This document shows, piece after piece, positions 51,111-59,585 of a stretch of DNA of 64,000 nucleotides. Position 1 is the stretch's first letter. Each line of letters begins with the position of its first letter. Below the pieces are notes generated by a model, which did not search any database, had not been told where the DNA came from, and saw only the letters and a program-made list of their open reading frames with translations. The stretch comes from DATHWB01 sp040905965 (GTDB lineage Bacteria > Actinomycetota > Acidimicrobiia > Spongiisociales > ZC4RG35): contig JBBDQP010000092.1 of NCBI GenBank assembly GCA_040905965.1, positions 1-64,000 of the forward strand. The letters run 5' to 3'. The position numbers and the translations under genes are program-made.

Positions 51111-52606
51111 CTGGCGATCTGACAATCGGTCGATGGATCGACGACCGAGCCGACCTGACTCCCGACCGGATTGCCATCGACTTCGGTGGATCGGCCGTCA
51201 CGTACCGACAGGTTGCTGAGCGTTCGGATGCGTTGGCCGCGGAGTTCGTGGGACGGGGTCTCCAGCGGGGCGATCGCGTGGCGGTGCTCTCGGAGAACCG
51301 CCCCGAGTACGTGGACGTGCTGTTCGCCTGCGCCAAGGCGGGGCTGATCATGGTGCCGCTCAACTGGCGGCTCACCCCGCCCGAGATTGCGTTCCAGCTC
51401 GACGACGGCGAGGTGGCACTGCTTCTCGTAGACGATGGCCTGCAGGGCTCGGCGGCTGACGCTCTCGGCCTGTCGTCGGTCAACCCTGAGGTGCGCGATC
51501 TCAGAGTGCCGGCCGCTCCGGCGCCCGTGCCGCACCGGGATATCGATGATGCCGATCCGCTCTTCCTGATCTACACGTCCGGTACGACCGGGAAACCGAA
51601 GGGGGCGTTGATCACCCACGCCAACACGTTCTGGACGAACCTCGCCATCGACCGGATCATGGACGTGACCACGTTCGATGTCGTCCTCCAGGTGCTTCCC
51701 CAGTTCCACATCGGGGGATGGAACGTCCAGCCCCTCCTCGCCTGGTGGAAAGGCGCAACCGTCGTGCTCGAACCTGCCTTTGACCCGGAGCGAGCGCTGG
51801 AGCTCATCGGTTCGAAGCGCGTGACGACGATGATGGGAGTGCCCGCCACCTACCTGTTCATGGCCGAGTCCCCCCGGTTCGGCGATGCCGACCTGACCAG
51901 CCTGCGCAGCGCCGTGGTCGGCGGTGCGCCGATGCCCGAGCCCTTGATCGAGCGCTGGCATCGGCGCGGGGTCCAACTGATTCAGGGATATGGCCTGACG
52001 GAAGCGTCGCCCAACGTGCTCGGACTCCCCGCCGAGGATGTCGCCCGCAAGATCGGGTACGCCGGGAAGCCGTATCCGCACGTGGCAGTGGGCCTTGCTG
52101 ACACCGAGACTGGGGCAATAATCGAAGGTGAGGGGATCGGTGAGCTGATCGTCAAGGGTCCGTCGGTCTTCCCCGGGTACTGGCGGAATTCGAAGGCGAC
52201 GGCCGAGACTCTTGTCGACGGCTGGCTCCACACCGGCGACGTCGCCGAGCGGGACGCCGAAGGCTTCTACCGCATTCGCGACCGGGTCAAGGACATGTAC
52301 ATCTCGGGCGGTGAGAACGTGTATCCGGCCGAGGTCGAGTCCGTGCTAGCGCAGCATCCGGCGGTCGTCGAAGCCGCGGTTCTCGGTGTACCCCACGAGC
52401 GGTGGGGCGAGGTCGGCAGGGCGGTGGTCGTCGTTCGCGCCGGGCACGAACTGACTGGCGAAGAGGTCGTTGAATGGTGCCGCGAGCGCGTCGCCTCGTA
52501 CAAGATTCCCCGCGATGTCATCTTCGTCGACGCTCTTCCGCGTTCTGCCATGAACAAGATCCTGAAGCGGGAGCTTGTCGGAAGCGTCGAAGGAGCGCGC
52601 CGATGA
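51107..52606 (+). CDS. AMP-forming acyl-CoA synthetase (FadD-like)
   Basis: A 499-residue adenylate-forming enzyme. YTSGTTGKPKGALITH is the AMP-binding signature, QGYGLTEASP the A5 motif, and the C-terminal NEVP-like region ends with AMNKILKREL, holding the catalytic lysine. It couples a carboxylic acid to CoA. Length is standard for medium- or short-chain members. It overlaps the hydrolase before it and the TetR gene after it by 4 nt each. Its presence suggests that the transporter cargo is, or becomes, a carboxylic acid. Confidence 0.93.
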   Translation: MTGDLTIGRWIDDRADLTPDRIAIDFGGSAVTYRQVAERSDALAAEFVGRGLQRGDRVAVLSENRPEYVDVLFACAKAGLIMVPLNWRLTPPEIAFQLDDGEVALLLVDDGLQGSAADALGLSSVNPEVRDLRVPAAPAPVPHRDIDDADPLFLIYTSGTTGKPKGALITHANTFWTNLAIDRIMDVTTFDVVLQVLPQFHIGGWNVQPLLAWWKGATVVLEPAFDPERALELIGSKRVTTMMGVPATYLFMAESPRFGDADLTSLRSAVVGGAPMPEPLIERWHRRGVQLIQGYGLTEASPNVLGLPAEDVARKIGYAGKPYPHVAVGLADTETGAIIEGEGIGELIVKGPSVFPGYWRNSKATAETLVDGWLHTGDVAERDAEGFYRIRDRVKDMYISGGENVYPAEVESVLAQHPAVVEAAVLGVPHERWGEVGRAVVVVRAGHELTGEEVVEWCRERVASYKIPRDVIFVDALPRSAMNKILKRELVGSVEGARR

Positions 52607-53235
52607 GCGCCGTGGTCGAACCGACGCCCTCTCCGACCGCCGTCGACGGTTCGATCCTCACAGCCCGAGGCGCCGCCACCCGCGCCCGGCTGCTCGAGGC
52701 GGCGGAGGTGGTATTCGCCGAGTACGGCTGGGAGCAGGCGTCAATCGTCAAGATCACCGAGCGGGCCTCAGTCGCGCAGGGCACCTTCTACCGCTATTGG
52801 GAGTCCAAGCAGGCGATCTTCGACGACTTGGTCGAAGACCTGAACCGTCGCGTGCGGAGGGCGATGGCCGAGGGTGCGGCTCGCGGGGCCAGCCGGGCAG
52901 AAGCCGAGCGGTACGGGTTCGAAGGTTTCTTCCGGTTCACCGCCGAACACCCCGCGCTGTACCGGGTGATCCGTCAGGCAGAATTCGCCTCTCCCGATGC
53001 TCTCCGCCGTCACTACGAGAAGATCGCCGAGGGCTACGTCGCAGCCCTGGAGGGGGCGATGGCGCGCGGCGAGGTCGCACCGGCAGATCCAGAGCTGATC
53101 GCATATGCCCTGATGGGAATCGGTGAGCTCGTCGGGATGCGGTGGATCCTGTGGGCGGACACCAATGAGGTGCCACCGCACCTCATCGACGAGCTCATGG
53201 CCTTCATCCAGCGGGGACTGGGGATCGGACGTTGA
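52603..53235 (+). CDS. TetR-family transcriptional regulator
   Basis: A 210-residue TetR protein. The N-terminal helix-turn-helix spans residues ~20-68 (LEAAEVVFAEYGWEQASI, then RASVAQGTFYRYWESKQAIF). The C-terminal domain is the usual ligand-binding helix bundle. Being inside the operon, it probably senses the acyl-CoA product or imported acid and controls the promoter at 45581. Operon context and both ATGA overlaps argue against independent expression. Confidence 0.93.
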   Translation: MSAVVEPTPSPTAVDGSILTARGAATRARLLEAAEVVFAEYGWEQASIVKITERASVAQGTFYRYWESKQAIFDDLVEDLNRRVRRAMAEGAARGASRAEAERYGFEGFFRFTAEHPALYRVIRQAEFASPDALRRHYEKIAEGYVAALEGAMARGEVAPADPELIAYALMGIGELVGMRWILWADTNEVPPHLIDELMAFIQRGLGIGR

Positions 53236-54248
53236 GAAACGTCGGAATCGCCGCACTCGCCTCGCATCTCCCGGGGCGGTGGATGCCTGCGGCCGAGATC
53301 GCCGAACTCTCTGGCATTCCCGTCGACGTTCTCGTCGAGAGATTCGGTCTCACCGGGAAGCACATCGCCGATGTCGACGAGCATGTCTCGGACATGTCGG
53401 TTGCCGCCGCACGCCGACTCCTGGACGAGTCCGATGTCGATCCGGCATCGATCGACGCAGTGGTGTATTTCGGGTCGACATGGAAGGACCACGCCGTCTG
53501 GCAGGCGGCGCCATGGATCGCCCATCGGATCGGGGCGTCGCGGGCCTTCGCACTCGAACTCGACTACGTGTCCTGCGGCTCGCCGGTCGCCCTTCGGATC
53601 GTGCGCGACCTGATCCGGGCGGAGCCTGACCTGAAGCGGGTTCTCGCCGTCGCGGCGTCGCGTGAATCCCACCTCCTCGACTACTCGAACGAACGGTCGC
53701 GGTTCATGTTCAACTTCGGTGACGGAGCCGTCGCCGCGTTGTTCGAGGGGGACGCCTCGCGGAATCTGGTGATGGGCGCCCACATGATCTCGGACGGGTC
53801 GTTCTCGCTCGACGTGAAAGTTCCCGCCGGAGGATCCGTCGAGCCGGCCTCACATGCCACCGTGGATGGTCGTCGTCACTTCCTCGACGTTCCCGATCCT
53901 GCGTCGATGAAGGACCGTCTCGACCCAGTCACGCTCCCCAACTTCGAGCGGGTCGCGTCCGCCGCCCTCGCCCAATCCGGGGCGACTCTGGGAGACGTCG
54001 ACCTCGTCTGTGGCATCCACATGAAGCGTTCGGCGCATCGGGCGATGCTGGAGACCCTCGGCCGATCCGAATCCGAAGCCGTCTACCTGGAGGACACCGG
54101 TCACATGAGCGGCGTCGACCCGCTGTTCGCTCTCGACCGGGCTGTGCGTTCCGGTCGGGTGGCCGACGGTGATCTGGTCCTCCTGATCGCCGCCGGGACC
54201 GGGTACACGTGGACAGCCGCGGTCGTCCGCTGGGGTGCTGCCACATGA
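53232..54248 (+). CDS. beta-ketoacyl-ACP synthase III-like thiolase-fold enzyme with altered triad
   Basis: A 338-residue KASIII-type condensing enzyme. Cys115 lies in ALELDYVSCGSPVA, and His263 (CGIHMKR) matches the catalytic histidine. The asparagine of the Cys-His-Asn triad (usually GNTSA) is replaced by histidine: TGHMSG, His291. That makes decarboxylative condensation less certain; acyl transfer or another thiolase-fold reaction is possible. The TTG start overlaps the TetR stop as TTGA. It ends an operon for uptake and CoA activation of an acid, so its acyl substrate may be that acid. Confidence 0.87.
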   Translation: MRNVGIAALASHLPGRWMPAAEIAELSGIPVDVLVERFGLTGKHIADVDEHVSDMSVAAARRLLDESDVDPASIDAVVYFGSTWKDHAVWQAAPWIAHRIGASRAFALELDYVSCGSPVALRIVRDLIRAEPDLKRVLAVAASRESHLLDYSNERSRFMFNFGDGAVAALFEGDASRNLVMGAHMISDGSFSLDVKVPAGGSVEPASHATVDGRRHFLDVPDPASMKDRLDPVTLPNFERVASAALAQSGATLGDVDLVCGIHMKRSAHRAMLETLGRSESEAVYLEDTGHMSGVDPLFALDRAVRSGRVADGDLVLLIAAGTGYTWTAAVVRWGAAT

Positions 54249-54301
54249 GCTGGTGGCGACGACTCGATGCCCGTGTGCGACGCAGTCGACTCATCGCCTG
54301 A
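54245..54301 (+). CDS. possible 18-residue basic peptide
   Basis: MSWWRRLDARVRRSRLIA, overlapping the KASIII stop as ATGA. It is positively charged with two tryptophans. Only the overlap supports it; it may be chance. Confidence 0.15.
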   Translation: MSWWRRLDARVRRSRLIA

Positions 54302-54310
54302 GGCCCAGGG

Positions 54311-55105
54311 CTACGACTCCCCCAAGACACGTGGCATGAGCGCAATCTGACGACAGGTGGCGACCAGGAGACCGGCCTCGTCCGTGATCGTTCCGTCCCA
54401 AGTCACCGTTGCGCCGCTGACGATGTTGCGGTCGAACGAGCACGCCAGCCATTCCCCCTGCGGACGGGACCGAATGTGGACGGTCAGTTCCACCGTGGCG
54501 ATCCAGCCCATCGGACCGTGGGCGGCGAAGAGCGGAGGAGGCCACGTGTCGGTGGCGAGGATGGCGGTGAGCGTCGAGAGAGGTTCTCCGTCGAGGAGAC
54601 GAAACCAGCCGCGCAGCCGAGCATGACCCGACGGACCACGAATCATGAAGGCGTCTTCCGGGTGGATGCGGGTCTCGATCTGTCCGGTCATCGGCGGTGG
54701 CAGCGGATCACCAGGGACGACGAGAGGGCAGTCTTCCGGTGGTGGGAGGTCGGGTGGTCCGATGTCGGTCCCTGCCTCGGGAGCGGTCCCGCAGGTGGCC
54801 AGCACGGCGATCGTGGGCGACCCGTTCGTCGTCACTTCCACACGTGCGGTGGCGAACTGGCGACCCGATTTGAGGACATGCGTCGCCAGTCCGATGTCGG
54901 TGCCGCTCCGCCCCGGACCGAGGTAATGAGCCGTCACAGTGATGGGATCCTCCCGTCCCGTGGCAATGACGGCGGCCTTGGCGACCAGGGTGAGGAGGTA
55001 TCCGCCATTGGCCACACCTCCGAACGCGTCCCATCCGGGCATGAGATGCGCCGAAAACCGTCCGTCGCCAAGACCCGTCAGGTCTGTCGCCTGGGCGAAT
55101 CTCAC
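54311..55105 (-). CDS. acyl-CoA thioesterase family protein (TesB-like double hotdog)
   Basis: A 264-residue thioesterase-type protein with two hotdog modules. The first has FGGVANGGYLLTLVAKAAV and a TVTAHYLGPGRSG strand; the second has PMGWIATVELTVHIRS. Such proteins hydrolyse acyl-CoA. GTG 55105 overlaps the CoxL-like gene's stop as GTGA, so translation is coupled to an oxidoreductase that might produce or need a CoA thioester. Confidence 0.82.
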   Translation of the reverse strand: MRFAQATDLTGLGDGRFSAHLMPGWDAFGGVANGGYLLTLVAKAAVIATGREDPITVTAHYLGPGRSGTDIGLATHVLKSGRQFATARVEVTTNGSPTIAVLATCGTAPEAGTDIGPPDLPPPEDCPLVVPGDPLPPPMTGQIETRIHPEDAFMIRGPSGHARLRGWFRLLDGEPLSTLTAILATDTWPPPLFAAHGPMGWIATVELTVHIRSRPQGEWLACSFDRNIVSGATVTWDGTITDEAGLLVATCRQIALMPRVLGES

Positions 55106-57387
55106 CCGTTGATGGCCTTCCAGATCTTCGACGGCGTGAGAGGCAGGTCGATGTTGCGGACCCCGAAAGGGGAGAGCGCATCGATGACTGCGTTGGCGAC
55201 GGCGGGAGTCGACCCGATGGTCCCCGCTTCTCCGATGCCTTTGACGCCGAGCGGGTTCAGATCGGTCGTCGTGGACGTCCGATCGATCTCGATCGACGGG
55301 AGGACAGCACCGGTCGGGATCAGATACGAGGTCAGGTTGGCGGTGAGCGGCGTGCCCGAGTCGTCGTAGAGGACCTGCTCGAAGAGTGCCTGGCCGACGC
55401 CTTGCGCCACCCCGCCGTGCACCTGACCGTCGACGATCATCCGGCTGAACACGGTCCCGGGGTCGTCACAGGCGATGTGGCGGACGAGTTTCACATCGCC
55501 GGTTTCGGTGTCGACCTCGACCACCGAGACGTGGGTGCCGAACGGAACGGTGGCGTGCTCCTGCTCCCAGGTGTCGTCGGCGTCGAGCCCAGGTTCCATG
55601 CCCTCGGGGAGGTTCTCCGGATCGGTTGCGAGTCGGGCGATCTCACCAAGGGTGCGACCGGAGTCGGGCATTCCTGTGACCCCGATGCGACCGTCGTCGA
55701 ACTGGACGACGTCGTCGACGAGGGCTTCTGCGGCCAGCGCGACGATCTGCCTGGCCTTGTCGATGACCGAATCACCCGCCCGCTTGATGGCCGACCCCGC
55801 CATCTGCATCGACCGCGACCCCATCGTTCCACCGCCCCGCTTGATGCGGTCGGTGTCGGCCTGCACGAATCGGATCCGTTCCATCGGGACCTTCAGGACC
55901 TGGGACGCCAGTTGGGCGAAGGTCGTCTCATGGCCGTGTCCGTGGGAGGAGGCGCCGGAGTAGATGGTCACCGTGTCGTCGGGGTGGACCTCGACGCGGC
56001 CCCAGTCTTTGCGACCTCCGGGAGCGGTGATCTCGACGTAGCTGCCCAGTCCGATGCCGAGCTGATGACGGTCGCCTGACTCGCGCCTGCGCTGCTGTTC
56101 GGACCTCAAGTCGTCGTACCCGGCGGTCGTGAGAGCCAGTGCGAGGGCGTCGGCGTATCTGCCGCTGTCGTACCGCTCCCCCGAGGCCGTCACGTGGGGG
56201 AATGCCTCCGGCGGGATGAAGTTGCGTCGTCGGACTTCGGCGGGATCCATGTCGAGTTCTGCCGCCAGCATGTCCATCAACCGCTCCAGGGTGAGCGTCG
56301 CCTCCGGCCGACCGGCGCCCCGGTACGCGTGGGTGGGGGTGGTGTTCGTGACCAGCGAGCGGGACGTGAACTCGAGCTCTCCGATGTCATACGGCCCGGA
56401 CGTCATCCGCTTGGTGAACAGCGGAATCTCGGCCCCGAAGAGCGGATAGGCACCGACATCCTGGGTGACGACGTATTCGACCCGCCTGACCTTCCCCTCC
56501 CGGCTGGCGTACATGGTCACATCGTGGGACTGGGCGCGGCCGTGGCTCATGACGGCGAGGTTCTCCCGGCGAGTCTCCTCCCACCGCACCGGGCGCTGCA
56601 GCTTCAGCGCGATGGCGGTCGTCAGGACCTGTTCGGGGTACGTTGCGATCTTCGCCCCGAACCCGCCGCCCATGTCGGGGATCTTGAGGTGAATGAGGTC
56701 GCGATCGAGGCCGAGCGTGGTCGCGATCGTGTTGCGGTGCCCGTGCGCCTGCTGTGAGCCGGCCCAGACGTCGACGCCACCGTCGTCGCGGGGGACCGAG
56801 ACGGCAGAGTTCGTCTCCAGCGGGATGGCGGCGAGACGCTGGTGTCGGATCGTGGCGGTGATGACGACCTCGTCCGGTCCGGCGTCGTTCGTCGCCGACT
56901 CGAGGCGGTGCTCTTTTGCGATGTTGGAGCCGTGCGAGGGGTAGAGGAGTGGGGCGTCCGCCTCGTCTGCGAGCTTCGGGTCGACCACGACGGGGAGTTC
57001 GTCGTAGTCGGGCCACACCTCGCCGGCCGCGTCGACTGCCTTGGCTGCCGACTCGGCGACGACGATGGCAACGATGTCACCGACGAAGCGCACCCGGTCT
57101 GCGGGGATGAGCGGACGCTGCATCGGTTCGGGGTGGCCGCCGAACTCGATCGGCATGATGAGACCGGCGAAGTCTTCGGCGGTGTAGACAGCCACGACTC
57201 CTGGCATGGCCTTGGCGGCATCGGTGTCGATCGAGGTGACGACCGCGTGAGGGACGGTGGAGCGGACGACGGACATCCACACCTCGTCAGGGAAGTGGAT
57301 GTCGCCCAGATACGTCCCCGTCCCGGTGACGAACCGGGGATCTTCCACGCGCTTGACCGACGCACCGAGAATCGAACCACCTGCCAT
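55102..57387 (-). CDS. form II CoxL-like molybdenum hydroxylase, large subunit
   Basis: A 761-residue xanthine-oxidase-family catalytic subunit. Residues 354-360 read AYRGAGR, the form II (BMS-type) loop, not the AYxCSFR of genuine CO dehydrogenase. MGGGFGAKIATYPEQVL contacts the cofactor and GVKGIGEAGT holds the catalytic Glu (~720). The start is ATG 57387, supported by TAGCCT 7 nt upstream; the long frame to 57507 runs through the repeats. No small (FeS) or medium (FAD) subunit genes are adjacent, so partners must be encoded elsewhere. Substrate unknown, not CO by motif. Confidence 0.9.
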   Translation of the reverse strand: MAGGSILGASVKRVEDPRFVTGTGTYLGDIHFPDEVWMSVVRSTVPHAVVTSIDTDAAKAMPGVVAVYTAEDFAGLIMPIEFGGHPEPMQRPLIPADRVRFVGDIVAIVVAESAAKAVDAAGEVWPDYDELPVVVDPKLADEADAPLLYPSHGSNIAKEHRLESATNDAGPDEVVITATIRHQRLAAIPLETNSAVSVPRDDGGVDVWAGSQQAHGHRNTIATTLGLDRDLIHLKIPDMGGGFGAKIATYPEQVLTTAIALKLQRPVRWEETRRENLAVMSHGRAQSHDVTMYASREGKVRRVEYVVTQDVGAYPLFGAEIPLFTKRMTSGPYDIGELEFTSRSLVTNTTPTHAYRGAGRPEATLTLERLMDMLAAELDMDPAEVRRRNFIPPEAFPHVTASGERYDSGRYADALALALTTAGYDDLRSEQQRRRESGDRHQLGIGLGSYVEITAPGGRKDWGRVEVHPDDTVTIYSGASSHGHGHETTFAQLASQVLKVPMERIRFVQADTDRIKRGGGTMGSRSMQMAGSAIKRAGDSVIDKARQIVALAAEALVDDVVQFDDGRIGVTGMPDSGRTLGEIARLATDPENLPEGMEPGLDADDTWEQEHATVPFGTHVSVVEVDTETGDVKLVRHIACDDPGTVFSRMIVDGQVHGGVAQGVGQALFEQVLYDDSGTPLTANLTSYLIPTGAVLPSIEIDRTSTTTDLNPLGVKGIGEAGTIGSTPAVANAVIDALSPFGVRNIDLPLTPSKIWKAING

Positions 57388-57394
57388 GCCCCGG

Positions 57395-57400
57395 AGGCTA
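57395..57400 (-). promoter_or_regulatory. -10 element for CoxL-like gene
   Basis: TAGCCT on the minus strand, 7 nt before ATG 57387. Confidence 0.5.
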
Positions 57401-57419
57401 AACGCTCCCACCCCCACCG

Positions 57420-57469
57420 CGTTCTTAGCGAATGACCGCTTCATGAATGACGCGTTTGGAAGGGTAAAA
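57420..57469 (-). repeat. 50-bp hairpin repeat, copy 3' (minus orientation)
   Basis: On the minus strand it begins TTTTACCCTTCC and ends TCGCTAAGAACG. It is the most diverged copy, with a TCATTCATGA centre. It forms an inverted pair with the copy at 57485, 15 bp away, with their T-rich ends facing each other. Confidence 0.8.
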
Positions 57470-57484
57470 AGTCCGCGACCCGGT

Positions 57485-57534
57485 TTTTGTCCCTCCCAGC
57501 GCTTCATTCTTGAAGCGCTGGTTCGCTAAGAATC
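57485..57534 (+). repeat. 50-bp hairpin repeat, copy 3 (plus orientation)
   Basis: Begins TTTTGTCCCTCC and ends TCGCTAAGAATC. Contains a perfect 11-bp stem: 57496-57506 (CCAGCGCTTCA) with 57511-57521 around TTCT. Its right end overlaps the stop codon of the 2-oxoacid dehydrogenase beta gene. Confidence 0.85.
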
Positions 57535-58546
57535 AGTACGCGGCCAGGGTTTTGATGGCGTCGGCGACGGTGGCCAGCGAGGGGCGGTAGGCGTCTTCGA
57601 GTGGCGGGCTGAACGGGACCGGCGTGTCCGCTCCGCCGATGCGGATGATCGGACCGTCCAGGAACTCGAAGGCCTCCTCTGCGATCAGGGCCGCCACTTC
57701 TGCGCCAAACCCCGTGTTGCGGTTGGCAGCGTGCAGGACGATCACCTTGCCAGTCGCCTTTGCCGCCTCGAGCACCGCCTCGCTGTCGAGCGGCTTCAGT
57801 GTGCGAAGGTCGAGGATCCGGACACTCACATCGGGCACCGTGTCCGCTGCCTGCGTCGCGACATGGACCATCGACCCGTACGTGATGATGGTGACGTCCT
57901 CGCCGTCGCGAACCGTCGCCGCCTCACCAATCGCCACGACGTGCTCGCCTTCCGGAACATGACTGCGGATCGACCGGTACAGCGGCTTGGCTTCGAAGAA
58001 GATCACCGGGTTGTCGTCGCGGATCGCTGCAGTGAGCAAGCCTTTGGCGTCTGCGGGGGTGGACGGAGCGACCACCTTGAGCCCCGGAGTGTGGACGAAC
58101 CACGCCTCGGGATTCTGGGAGTGGAACGGTCCGCTTCGGATCCCGCCGTCACTCGGAGCGCGGATGACCCACGGAACCTTGCCTCCCCAGCGGTAGTGGG
58201 CGGTGGAGGCGAACTGGACGATCGAGTCGAAGGCCGTCGAGATGAAGTCGGCGAACTGCATCTCCACGATCGGCCGCAATCCCATGAGTGCCATGCCGTT
58301 CGCCATTCCTGTGAATCCGAGTTCGGCGATGGGGGTGTTGAGAACGCGATCGTCGCCGAACCGTTCGGCCAGACCCTTGGTCACTTTGAATGCGCCGCCG
58401 AAGCTGCCGCCGACGTCTTCGCCCAGGACCATCACGTCAGGGTCCCGCTCCATCTCCTGTGCGATCGCTTCGGCGATGGCTTCGAGATACGTGAGCATTC
58501 GCCCGTCGCTCTGCTCGGCGTCGCTGAATCCGAAGTTCTCGCTCAC
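57533..58546 (-). CDS. 2-oxoacid dehydrogenase E1 beta subunit
   Basis: A 337-residue transketolase-like beta subunit of a pyruvate, branched-chain 2-oxoacid or acetoin dehydrogenase. DPDVMVLGEDVGGSFGGAFKVT and NTPIAELGFTGMANGMALMG are typical; the C-terminal transketolase domain has LRTLKPLDSEAVLEA. It partners with the alpha subunit gene upstream (4-nt overlap). No E2 or E3 gene is near, so the assignment among substrates is open. Confidence 0.93.
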   Translation of the reverse strand: MSENFGFSDAEQSDGRMLTYLEAIAEAIAQEMERDPDVMVLGEDVGGSFGGAFKVTKGLAERFGDDRVLNTPIAELGFTGMANGMALMGLRPIVEMQFADFISTAFDSIVQFASTAHYRWGGKVPWVIRAPSDGGIRSGPFHSQNPEAWFVHTPGLKVVAPSTPADAKGLLTAAIRDDNPVIFFEAKPLYRSIRSHVPEGEHVVAIGEAATVRDGEDVTIITYGSMVHVATQAADTVPDVSVRILDLRTLKPLDSEAVLEAAKATGKVIVLHAANRNTGFGAEVAALIAEEAFEFLDGPIIRIGGADTPVPFSPPLEDAYRPSLATVADAIKTLAAY

Positions 58547-59508
58547 GCGTACACCCCGTCGTGCAGGGTGGAGGGATCCGGCAGCGGAGCGGCCTCGGCG
58601 GTGGCGATGGCCGCTTGGATCTTGCCGTGAGCGGTCTGATCGATAACGTCGAGTTCTTCGTCGGTGATCGCTCCCTCGTCGAGCAGTCTGTTGCGCATGG
58701 CGGCGACAGGGTCGCGCCGTTTCCAGGCGGCGAGCATCTCCTCTGGCACGTACTCGGCGCCGTCATGGATGGCATGTCCGAGCATGCGCATCGTGTCCGC
58801 CTCGATGACAGTGGGACCGCCGCCTTCTCGGGCCCGGTCGACTCCGACCGAGACCGCCGCATACATGGCGTCGAAGTCGTTGCCGTCGACTTTGGCCGAG
58901 GCGATGTCGTAGGCGGCCGCCTTTTCGGCGAACCGGGCCGAGCGCATCTGCTGTTCGAGCGGAGTCGAATACGCGTACTTGTTGTCTTCGACGATGAGGA
59001 CGAACGGCGCCCGATACAACGAGGCCATGTTCAGCGTTTCATGCGTCCCGCCCGACGTGAACCCGCCGTCGCCGACCGTCGTGAGTGCCACGCGGCGTTC
59101 GTGTCGCAGCTTGAACGCCATCGCCACACCGAGGGTGGTGGGCAGGGCCTGCGGGATATGACTGATGAATCCGATGATCCCGAGGTCGAGATCGCCGATG
59201 CCGTGCAGGTTGGCGTCGCGTCCCCTGGTCGGCCCGGTTGCCCGCCCCAGCAGGTTGCCGAAGATCCGTTCCGGGGTCATGCCGCGTACGAGGTAGGTGC
59301 CGAGATCCCGGTGCATCGGTGCGACCACGTCGTCTGGTCCGAGCGCCATGCCTGCGGCGACCGAGATCGCCTCGTGGCCCCGCTGGCTGAACGCTCCGCC
59401 CAGCCCGCGACCTTGTTTCCACATCGCGACCATGGCGTCGTCGAACGTGCGGGTGAGGGACATCCACGCATACGCCTCGATCCGGCGCTCAGTAGTCAGC
59501 GGCTCCAC
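58543..59508 (-). CDS. 2-oxoacid dehydrogenase E1 alpha subunit (thiamine diphosphate)
   Basis: A 321-residue E1 alpha subunit. The thiamine diphosphate motif starts TVGDGGFTSGG and ends EDNKYAYSTP, giving the usual GDG-N spacing. It decarboxylates a 2-oxoacid in the cytoplasm with the beta subunit. GTG 59508 has TACGAT 6 nt upstream and no Shine-Dalgarno. The ~320-residue size is like acetoin or branched-chain enzymes. Confidence 0.93.
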   Translation of the reverse strand: MEPLTTERRIEAYAWMSLTRTFDDAMVAMWKQGRGLGGAFSQRGHEAISVAAGMALGPDDVVAPMHRDLGTYLVRGMTPERIFGNLLGRATGPTRGRDANLHGIGDLDLGIIGFISHIPQALPTTLGVAMAFKLRHERRVALTTVGDGGFTSGGTHETLNMASLYRAPFVLIVEDNKYAYSTPLEQQMRSARFAEKAAAYDIASAKVDGNDFDAMYAAVSVGVDRAREGGGPTVIEADTMRMLGHAIHDGAEYVPEEMLAAWKRRDPVAAMRNRLLDEGAITDEELDVIDQTAHGKIQAAIATAEAAPLPDPSTLHDGVYA

Positions 59509-59514
59509 CCACCG

Positions 59515-59520
59515 ATCGTA
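59515..59520 (-). promoter_or_regulatory. -10 element for E1 alpha gene
   Basis: TACGAT on the minus strand, 6 nt before GTG 59508. Confidence 0.5.
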
Positions 59521-59546
59521 TCGCGTCGGCGAACCCAGGGTTCAGC

Positions 59547-59566
59547 ACCACCTCTACGGTGGTTTT
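59547..59566. terminator. hairpin between ABC exporter operon and E1 operon
   Basis: ACCACC and GGTGGT pair around TCTAC, followed on the plus strand by TTTT. It sits between two same-direction minus-strand units; on that strand the T run becomes an A run before the stem, so termination of the exporter operon is only tentative. Confidence 0.35.
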
Positions 59567-59585
59567 CGCGCACGAGTTCGGGTCT

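Noticed and set aside
57388..57507. 40-residue N-terminal extension of the CoxL-like protein
   Set aside because: It is translated from the repeat copies and precedes the conserved start; the -10 element favours ATG 57387.
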